Shown piece after piece: positions 35,367-44,600 of a DNA stretch of 64,000 nucleotides. The DNA is from Diospyros lotus. Lineage: Eukaryota; Streptophyta; Magnoliopsida; Ericales; Ebenaceae. The notes under the pieces are model-generated. The model was not told the DNA's origin, made no database searches, and worked only from the letters and a program-made list of their open reading frames with translations. The stretch is from contig NC_068351.1 of NCBI RefSeq assembly GCF_014633365.1, forward strand, positions 21,007,366 through 21,071,365. Reading direction: 5' to 3'. The number at the start of each line of letters is the position of its first letter. Positions within the stretch are counted from its first letter, which is position 1. The translations under genes were made by a program, and so were the position numbers.

Positions 35367-35914
35367 ATGGATCTTCAACTCTTGAAAATTCGCAAGTACT
35401 ATCTATCTCTCCCACAAAATGATTTGAAAAGGATTTATGTCGTTAGGTGTGAAAGACTTAGGCTTTTGATGTGTAAAAATATTGCTAAAGATATTCGTTG
35501 GTTAATTGAAGCAAAAGTTCGATTTCTTGGCGAAATTTCACCTAGTTTTAAGCACTTTCCAGGATTGGGAAAAAGTAGTTTTTTGAAAAAACGAAGAGCG
35601 AAAAGATTAAATGGTTGTCACAAATGTGCTTGATGGACTTGTAATACACGATGCAAATCTGTGGGGTTTACTTCCATAAATCGAGCTGATAAAATTAGTT
35701 TTAATAAAGGATGGGCTGAGTAAGGAGTCTTTGGATGATATCCGATTGACTCTTGAGACGCATCCATGTAGAATAGTGCAACGAGAAATTCTTATTTTAT
35801 GGAGCCAGTTTAGAAGTGACCAACAACGCTATAGTCTTGCGAATCTGACTATAATTGACTCTGTTTGTCAATCTATAAGAAAATTGGATGAGAAGTCTAT
35901 CTCCATTTCATAGA
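35367..35914 (+). pseudogene. Unrecognised basic protein with cysteine cluster, copy B
   Basis: ATG 35367 opens 88 codons (MDLQLLKIRKYYLSL…). After one TGA at 35631 the same frame goes on with WTCNTRCKSVGFTSINRADK. Near 35720 a one-base shift leads into the frame of 35731-35913 (MDDIRLTLETHPCRIVQ… KLDEKSISIS). Read through these breaks, the ancestral product would be about 180 residues. It is rich in Arg/Lys and has the cluster CHKC…CNTRC, which could bind a metal. No transmembrane segment or signal peptide. Copy A (31601-32150) preserves the same order, so the ORF was present before the tandem duplication. It lies between the gag-like ORF and the LOG pseudogene. I cannot name a family: it may be a captured host fragment or an element-specific protein. 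Confidence 0.6.
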
Positions 35915-36098
35915 AGGTGTTTAAGCCGTTTTTGGATGTAAAACTAGAGGAAGATGTGAGCCACAATCACAACTATTTGTATATACACATAATTTTTGTT
36001 TGTGTTTATTTATTGTTGAATTTCTATGTAGTTATTTTTGATCGCCAAACTTCTTTAACCAGTTCTATTTTTAGGGCATACATAAAGAACTAACATAA

Positions 36099-36760
36099 AT
36101 GGAAGGCCAGCTAGTTCGTCGAATCAATACTATATGTGTGCTATGTGGCTCTCAACTTGAGAGCGATATTTGTTACACACTTGCAGCAAGCAAATTTGGC
36201 CTAAAATTGGGAGAGAGAAAAAATAATTTGGTCTATGGAGGGGGAAGTCGTGGGATTGAATGGATATGTTTCACAGGCTGCACATCTTGGGAAATCATAT
36301 GTGGTAGGTGTTATGCCAATCCCTTTGGCTGATCCACAGATTTTCGAGTATACACGAGGTCAACTTATAAGAATGACTTCTATGTCTGACTGCATGCTTG
36401 TAAGATTTATCAGTCAGACGCTTTCATTGCTTTATCAGGAGGTTTTGGTACACTTGAAGAAATCTTTTGTATAATCTCCTGGGTTAAGAGGAATATTCAT
36501 ACCAAACCCATTGGACTTTTAAATATTAACCATTTTTTTGATGAGTTGCTCTATTTTCTTGATTAGGCTGTGGAACAAAAGTTCATTTTTCTCTTTCAGC
36601 AAGAAATATTCTCATTTCTGCATTCATTATTGAGGAACTACTAGAGAAATTACACGCTTATGTTTCATAACACAATCCTTACGAGACTCGGATAGACTGG
36701 TCTAAGGCAATTGGAAGCAAGTGTCAAAGGGGTCCGATTAATTTAGATTTATCCCTCTAA
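36099..36760 (+). pseudogene. LOG: LOG-like retro-pseudogene, copy B
   Basis: Collinear with copy A over its whole length, start MEGQLVRRINTICVLCGSQL. It has a one-base insertion after the GGGSRG motif (about 36251), a one-base loss near 36390, another shift near 36590, and stops in the C-terminal third. It keeps GGFGTLEE, with the family Gly that copy A has lost, and a Trp after IIS (ISW), while copy A has a stop there. The two copies therefore decayed independently after duplication. The PGG Pro is Ser here. Intronless, like copy A. Confidence 0.83.
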
Positions 36761-37468
36761 GGAGAGCAAGTCTATGATAAGATGACTGAGTAAGGAGTAC
36801 TTTTCTGTACTCTTGAGACGCATCTGTTTATTTTGGCTTGCATGAATTTATTTTATGTTTTGTTTTAAAAAATTGTGGAAAGCTGTTAGGCAAGTTAATG
36901 ATAAGATGGCTGAGTAAGGAGTACTTTTTGTACTCTTGAGACGAATCTCTTAATTATATGACTTGCATGAATTTTTCTTATTTAGGTGTGAAAAAAAATA
37001 TAAAAAATAAATATGTAGGGTATTTTTACTTGTTTGTTAAAGATTTAGCAGTTCACAGTAAACTTACAGACTTGTGCAGTTACAGGTATTCCTAACAACC
37101 CTATTTTATTACTGCAATTCAAGTTGGGGAGAGTAAGGTATATTTGTGAACTATATGGTCCATTTTTAACTGTAAATTTGCAATTACATGTTTGTAGTTT
37201 TGTGTGAATTATTTACTTTTATCTACTCCTATTAAAAATTAAAAAAAAAAATATATGTGCTTTAAATAACACTATCCCTAAAGTTTTGGAGTTATATACT
37301 GATAGTCAGTTGAATTTGCAGTATGAATTATGAATGCATTAATTTCTTATTTGAAAACATATATGTATAGAATTAGAATAAGTGATTTACATGCATCGGA
37401 TGTTCAATAATTAGAAATTGGTTTATCGGTCATAAAGTCAAAGACCATGGTAATTAGTTGATTAGCGC

Positions 37469-38630
37469 ACTGCATGATTCCTCAATAAAAGTAGAGACTA
37501 TTACCCGAGTGAGTGAGTGAGTCTAATAATCATTAATTCTGAGTGAAATAACACTTACTCTATATGCACTTTATTATTTATCTTATCTATTTAATAGTTT
37601 CAAAACATTAATTTGCTTTGAATGTCTAGTATGATAGCGGATGAATTTGGCTGGTTTCAAACTCTGAATTAGTTGACTGAGTAACATCGTTTTGTAGAAA
37701 CATGATAGGGGGATCAAATTCTTTCAATTTGGGCCTATTAACCTTGTTCTTTCTTTACATTAACCCCTTTGCTAGCCCATTTGAGCTGTTCTTAGCATAA
37801 TTCATTTCATTACCCTCGTTTAATCTATAACCACATGAAGTCTGTCCAAACCTGGTGTGTTTTTAGGAATCAGACTATTTTGGTATTTTCACATAAAAGA
37901 GAAACCAAAAAAAAAAAAAAAGAAAAGGAAAAAAGAAAAAAAAAAAGAAGTTCTCTTAGATAATTAGCACAAGTGTTTCAAAATAAATGTTGAAGAAAAC
38001 ATTACATCCAGTTTGAGATTTGTGTAAAAAAAAAAAAAACCCAACACACCATTTGCACACTTTACCATTTTCTTTGACAACCCGTATTAACCTCATAGCT
38101 CCATTACAACCCAGTCTTGTTCCTCTTGATGCTATAAATCATGTGATCTCAGGATTCGAGTTTGGAGTAGGGAATTCTGTTTAAATTCAGAAGTTATTTA
38201 TCTATGGCATTATTCCAGTCATGAATCTATGTCAAATTCCCTATTCTTTCATGAAAATGCGTTCTTTGCATTTGGGATGACACCGAGTTTGAACTTGCCT
38301 TGCATTTACTCTTAAATCGGTGCACCCCCTTATGTGTACACCAGATGAATCATTTTTTTTTTATTGGAGGGAAATCTATAGTAAGGTTTGAAGTCGAAAC
38401 TTCGAGGGAGTAAAGTAAAATGATGGTCATCCTAATTGTCGTTCCTAAGATTGTATGACATTTGACCGAAATCTGATTTAGAATATTCGACTATATGACA
38501 GATAGCTTGTTCTGTTCTATGTATTTCGGTTTCGGATTCGAAAATTTTATATTCATGCGATTATTGTGAATAAATTTGGCCAGTGTAAAGTCTAATTGCT
38601 ATGGGGCTAACAATGTTTAAGTTGGGGGTG
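37469..38630 (+). mobile_element. Gypsy-type 3' non-coding internal segment R1, ending in PPT
   Basis: Directly repeated at 39603-40595. It contains the GAGACTATTACCCGAGTGAG block, A-rich tracts and ends AAGTTGGGGGTG (38619-38630), a polypurine tract immediately before the LTR-like TG start of palindrome 1. R2 lacks about 170 bp that R1 has near 37960-38140. No protein domain. Confidence 0.7.
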
Positions 38631-39602
38631 TGATTAGTGATCAATTTTGTAAAACTTTTGTTATAATTTCACCCTTATTTTGATCTTAAAATGGTTTAAA
38701 TTAAATACTATTATGCATTTTGTAATTTTGTGCATGTTTAAAAATATTAATATAAAAATATATATATAAAATATAAAAAATAAATATAATATTATAATAT
38801 TATAAATCCCAAGCCCAACACAAGGAAGGCCCAAGTCCAAAACAAGAAAGGCTCAGGCCCAAGCCCAACACAAGGAAGGCCTAAGCCCAAAAATATGAAA
38901 AGTCCAAGTCCCACAAATTGATGACATCATCGCTTATATCATGGGTTGGAATGACATCATCGCTTACATCACGGGTTAGAATGACATCATTGCTTACATC
39001 ACGAGTTGGAATGACATCATCGCTTACATCATGGGTTGGAATGATGTCATCGCTTACATATATTTAAAAATACAAAGATAAATAAAATATATGTAAGCAA
39101 TGACATCATTCCAATGACATCATTGCTTAAATAATGACATCATTCCAATGACATCATTGGAATACATATATTTTATTTATCTTTGTATTTTTAAATATAT
39201 GTAAGCGATGACATCATTCTAACCCATGATGTAAGCGATGATGTCATTCCAACTCGTGATGTAAGCAATGATGTCATTTCAACCCGTGATGTAAGCGATG
39301 ATGTCATTCCAACCCATGATGTAAGCGATGATGTCATCAATTTGTGGGACTTGGGCTTTTCATATTTTTGGGCTTGAGCCTTCCTTGTGTTGGGCTTGGG
39401 CCTGGGCTTTTCTTGTTTTGGGCTTGAGTCTTCCATGTGTTGGGCTTGGGATCCATAATATTATATTTATTTTTTATATTTTTATATTAATTAATATTTT
39501 TAAACATGCACAAAATGCATAATAATATTCAATTTAAACCATTTTAAGATCAAAATAAGGGTAAAATTATAACAAAATTTTTATAAAATTAATCAATAAT
39601 CA
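38631..39602. repeat. Palindrome 1: inverted LTR-U3-like arms (38631-39095 and 39163-39602)
   Basis: Begins TGATTAGTGATCAATTTT and ends with its near-complement AAAATTAATCAATAATCA. The arms of about 450 bp are almost perfect complements, with AAGCCCAACACAAGGAAGG blocks and a short array of 30-bp repeats. Loop 67 bp. The outer ends match the start of the LTR at 28036, and the left end abuts a PPT, so the arms look like U3 halves of a Gypsy LTR. No TSD was found (GGGTG versus ATTAG). Confidence 0.93.
38925..39059 (+). repeat. 30-bp tandem repeat, about 4.5 units, inside palindrome 1 (left arm)
   Basis: Units of the form ATGACATCATCGCTTACATC plus ten bases ending in GGGTTGGA. The same array occurs inverted at about 39204-39340. 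Each unit carries TGACATCA, close to bZIP/CRE-like sites. It has no unique spacers, so it is not CRISPR-like. Confidence 0.85.
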
Positions 39603-40595
39603 ATTAGTACTCTGCATGATCCCTTAACAGAAATGGAGACTATTACCCGAGTGAGTGTTTGAGCTTAATAAATGTTGATTTTGAGTGAAATAACACTTAC
39701 TCTAAATGTGCTTTATTGTTTATCTCATCTTTTTTAATAGCTTCAAAACATCAATTTGCTTTGGACGTCTAGAATGATAGAAGATGAATTTGGTTGGTTT
39801 CAAACTTTGGATTAGGAGACTGAGTAACATTATTTTGTAGAAGCATGATAGGGGGATCAATTTATTATAACTTGAGCCTATTAACATTTTTCTTTCTTTA
39901 TATTAATCTCCATTACTAGCCCACTTGGGTCATTTTTAAACACAATTTCTTTTCTTACTCTCATCTAAACCGTAACCACATGAAGTTTGTCCAAACCTAG
40001 TGTATTTTTAGGAATCAGTCTATATCAGTATTTTCATATATAAAAAAAAAGAAAGAAAAAAAGCGAAAAAAAAAAGAAAAAATGAGAAGTTCTCTTAGCT
40101 ATTCATGTGATCTTAGGATTCGAATTTAGAGTAGGGAATTATGTTTAAATTCAGAAGTTATTTATCTAGGACATTATTTCAGTCATGAAGTTATGTTAAT
40201 TTTCCTATTCTTTCATGAAAATACGTTTCTTGTATTTAGAATAACATCAAGTTTTGAACTTGTTCTGCATTTAATCTTATAACGGTGCACCCCCTTGTGT
40301 GTACACATGAGGAATCATTTTTATTGGAGGGAAAATTCATAGTAAGATTTAAAGTCAAAACTTCGAGGGAATAAGTCTATGTGTTGGTCATCTTGATTGC
40401 CATTCCTGAGATTGTATGACCCTTAACCAAAAAATCTGATTTAGAATGTTTGACTGTATGCCAAACTACTTATTCTATTTTATGCATTTCGGTTTCGAAT
40501 TTGAAATTTTTCTATTCATACGATTATTGTGAATAAATCTTAGTAGGTGTATAGTCTGATTGCTAAGGGACTAGCAATGTTTAAGTTGGGGGGTA
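39603..40595 (+). mobile_element. Second copy of the 3' internal segment (R2), ending in PPT
   Basis: A direct repeat of R1 from ATTAGTACTCTGCATGATCC to TTAAGTTGGGGGGTA. The PPT (40582-40593) again adjoins an LTR-like TG start, that of palindrome 2. Confidence 0.75.
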
Positions 40596-41693
40596 TGATG
40601 AGGAGTTAATTTTTTTAAATCTTAATGAATTATATCCCTATTTTTATTTTATATTAATGTTTAAATTGAATAATTATACACATTATGTACTATTGTCAGG
40701 ATGATATGAAAAAATTAGTATTTGTTGCGTAATTGAAGATGTTAAAGAGTCAATCGGATGACCAACGTTACTACTCAAATTCAAGTGCAATTTGGTCAAC
40801 TATTAAATGGAGTCCAACACAAGGAAGACCCAAACATTTTAATCACAAGAAAAATCTAAATCCAACATAAAGAAGACCAAAAACTCAACTTATGAAAATT
40901 TATTTTTATTTTTTATTTTTAAATATATGTTTTATGAGTGCTTCTTTAGATGTCTTTTAGCTAAAATTTATTTAATTTTAGGTATGTCTTTTAGCTAATT
41001 TTCTTCCACTAGTTAGGTGAATGTTTTGTGAGTGCCCATTAGATATAATTATGTTTAGTTGTATAATTTTAAATTGTGTGGTTTGTATTGCATCTTGTGG
41101 GCTATAAATAGCTCACTTGGTTGTACTTGTATGAGACTATTATTCTTGAATCAAAGTGAGCTTTATAGCCTCATATAAGTGAGCTATTTATAGCCCACAA
41201 GATGCAATACAAGCCACACAATTTAAAATTATACAACTAGACATAATTATATCTAATGGGCACTCACAAAACATTCACTTAACTAGTGGAAGAAAATTAG
41301 CTAAAAGACACCTAAAGTTAAATAGATTTTAGCTAAAAGACACACCTAAAGAAGTACTCATAAAACATATATTTAAAAATAAAAATAGATTTTCACAACT
41401 TGGGTTTTTGGTCTTCTTTATGTTAGATTTGGGCTTTTTTTGTGATTAAAATGCTTGGACCTTCCTTGTGTTGGACTCCATTTAATAGTTAACCAAATTG
41501 CACTTGAATTTGAGTAGTAACGTTGGTCATCTAATTAATTCTTTAACATCTTCAATTACACAGCAAATGTCAATTTCTTCATATCATTCTGACAATAGTA
41601 CATAATGTGTATAATTATTCAATTTAAACATTAATATAAGATAAAAATAGAGATATAATTCATTAAGATTTAAAAAAAATTAACTCCTCATCA
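40596..41693. repeat. Palindrome 2: inverted LTR-U3-like arms with inward TATA boxes
   Basis: Arms 40596-41118 and 41177-41693; loop 58 bp. Ends TGATGAGGAGTTAATTTT and AAAATTAACTCCTCATCA are exact complements. Both arms carry GGGCTATAAATAGCTCACTT in mirrored orientation, with the TATA boxes (41103-41110 plus; 41185-41192 minus) facing the loop. The arms resemble the U3 of the LTR at 28036 at their outer ends but diverge inside from palindrome 1. Flanks GGGTA and GGGAA could be a degraded 5-bp TSD. Confidence 0.93.
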
Positions 41694-41699
41694 GGGAAT

Positions 41700-44600
41700 A
41701 CAAAATATCAAGCCTTAAACTAATGAGAGAGATGTAAACACAAAATGATCAATTAACAACTGTTGATATAACACTCTATAGTTTGATTCTTAGTCATTGA
41801 TGGAGTTTTAGATCAATAGCTATAAATTGTTGTTTTCTATCTCCTCTCGCTCTATAGTTTAGGGTTTTTTCTTGTCCACTAACCTGGCTAACTTTTCTTC
41901 ACCCACCCCTTGCCTGAATGGGTGAGAACCTAAGATGAATGTCCATCTTTACTTCTTAATTGTTGATGGATCGTTAGATCAAGGACTATGAATCATTATT
42001 TGTTTTTTCCATTCACTAATTAGTTTAAGGTTTGATCTTAGTTGTTCCTTAGGCTAACTTTTCTTTGACCAATCCTTCCTTGAACCAATTAAGTTGTTTT
42101 ACTTCAAGGAATAACTTAAGAAAAGATAACCTAGTAAGCTCATAAGACCGAGCTTGAATTTGATGAGGCAAATGAGATAACAAGAAATGATCAATTCATA
42201 ACCGTTAATATACTCTATCAATGGGTGAGAATCAAGAATGAATGTTTATCTTGGGTTCTTAGCTATTGATGGACTATCAAATCAATGGAAATGAATAATT
42301 GTTTCTTGTCACCTCTCAAACATTAGTTTATCGCTTGTTCTTGTCTACTCTCTTGGTTAACTTCTCCTTGTTGAACCCATTCTTGAACTAATCAAGTTGT
42401 TTTAGTTTAGGGAAGTTAAATGATGAAAAATTAACCTAAGGAGCTAATAAAAAGAAGAATTAAACTAATGAGAGAGAGAGATAACAACAAATAATGTTTG
42501 ATTCACAATAGTTGATATGATAGTCATCAATTGGTGAGAACCAAAGTAAGCATTCACCTTTGAATCTTACTCGTTGATGGGTAGTCAAATCAACAATTGT
42601 GAATCATTGCTTGTTATCGCCTCTAAATAATTAGTTTAAGACTTGTAATTGTTTGCTCACTAGGCTATCTTTTCTTTTACCAACTTAGTTGGGTCACTAT
42701 TCATTATTTTAGTTTAGAGTTTAAAGGTTAGGATTAAGGGAAGGTTTGTGTCGAGAAAAGTTTGCCTAGGGAGCACTCAAGAAAAAGTCTTAAATTAGTA
42801 AGAGAGAAACAAACAAACAATGATTAGTTCAGAACTATTAATATGATATTCTATCAATGAGTGAGAATTAAAGATGAAAGATGAAATTTCATCTTTGATT
42901 GATAGCCATTGATGGAGTGTTATATCAATAGTTGTGAATCATTTTTTATAGTCTCCTCTCACTTGAAGTTTAAGGCTTGCTCTTGTCTGCTAACCAACCT
43001 AACTTTTCTTTGTCTACCCCGTGCCTCAACTAAAATAACTTGTTCAAGTTATAGTTATTTTCATTCAGGAAAGGGTTGGGCAAAGATAAATTAGCCTAAA
43101 AAGCACACATGATAGAGCCTTAAACTAATGAGAGAGCTAACAACAAAGAATAATTGATTCACAACCATTAATATGATTCTTCATAAATAGGTGAGAACCA
43201 AAGATGAACACTCATATTTCATTCTTAGCCATTGATGGATGGTTAGATCAACTATTGTTTGTTATACCCTCTTAGTCATTAGTTTAAAGCTTTTTCTTGT
43301 TTGCTCACTCGAAAAACTTTTCTGCATGCAACTTTTCCCCTGAACCAATGAAGTTATTTTTGCTCAATTAAGGGCTAGGCTAGTAAATCTAGGGATAGAA
43401 GGAGAAACATTAAACTAATGAGAGAAAGGAGGTAATAAGCAACAATATATTCACAATGATTGATGTGATTCTCTATCAACAAGTGAGAACCAAAGATAAA
43501 CCCTCATCTTTGATTCTTAGTTGTTGATGGACCATCAAATCATTCTAAGCTTTGTTTGATGTTGTATCTCACTCATAAGCTTAAGTCTTATTCTTGTCTA
43601 CTCACTAAGTTAATTTTTCTTCACTTAACCCTTCCCAAAAGCCCCCCCCAAAAAAAAGATTGAAGTTGTTGCGGTTTAGGATTTATGGTTTAGAGAAGGG
43701 TTAAGCAAAGAAAAGTTAGCCTGAGGAGCACTCAAGAAGAAGCTTTAAATAATGAGAAAAAGGAAATAAAAAAAAAATGACTTATTCATAATCATCAGTA
43801 TGTTATTTCAATTGTCGATATTTTTAAAATCCCCCAATGGCTATGAACTGTTAATTGTTATTGTTAACATATTATTTGAACACTTGTTCTTGGTTACTCA
43901 CTTGGATAACTTTCTTTTACCCAACCCTTCCCTAAACTAATGAAGTTTTTGTTCATGAAAGGGTGTCTACAACTTTTGAGAGAGATTCAACAAGAAGCAA
44001 TGATCAAATTGCAACTATTGATGTAACATTCCATCAATGGGTGAGAACGTAAGTTGAATGTTCATGAAAGGGTGTCTACAAATCAATGTTTGTTGTTGCC
44101 TTTCACTCCTTAGTTTGTAGTTTGATCTTAGCTGTTACCTAAGCTAACTTTTCTTTAACTAACCCTTCCTTGAAATAATTAAGTTGTTTTTGGTTTAAGA
44201 AACAACTTCAAAAAGAAAAGGTAACCTAGTGAGCACATAAAAACGAAGCCATAAACTGATGAGAGAGTGGCAACAACAACTGATGATTGATTCACAACTG
44301 TTGATATGACACTCCAATAATGGGGGAGAACTAAAGATGAATGTTTATCTTCGATTCTCAACTAATGATGGCCATTAGATTAATGGTTGTGAATCATTGT
44401 TTGTTGTCACCTCTCACTCATTAATTTAAGGCTTATTCTTGTCTACTCATTAGGTTAACTTCTCCATGCCTAACCTTTCCCTGAACTAATCAAGTTGTTT
44501 TCATTCAAGGATGGGTTAGATAAAGAAACATTAGCCTAGGGAGCACACAAGAAGATGCATTAAACTATTGATCAGAGAGAGGCCACAACAAACAACTTTA

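Larger units (their letters stand above)
29816..37468 (+). repeat. Tandemly duplicated internal region (units 29816-33620 and 33621-37468)
   Basis: Two units of about 3.8 kb contain, in the same order: PBS, gag-like ORF, a leader-like segment with AAAGGAGACG motifs, a cysteine-cluster ORF and a LOG-like pseudogene. A 3' segment ends in ATTAGNTGATTAG. Alignment is visible over most of the length, with substitutions and short indels. The middle differs: 30756-31240 and 34563-34970 are less alike. Unequal exchange or re-integration within a non-autonomous LTR element would explain this. Confidence 0.85.

Noticed and set aside
38925..39340. Regular 30-bp repeats as a possible CRISPR array
   Set aside because: Contiguous tandem units without unique spacers, mirrored in a palindrome, in plant DNA.
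39191..39436. 81-codon minus-strand frame with repeated TSSLTSWVGM
   Set aside because: A direct translation of the 30-bp tandem repeats; the period is a multiple of three, which keeps the frame open.
38631..39602. Palindrome 1 as an ordinary foldback DNA transposon
   Set aside because: No TSD (GGGTG versus ATTAG), while the left end abuts a polypurine tract and matches an LTR start. The LTR-half view fits better but is not proven.
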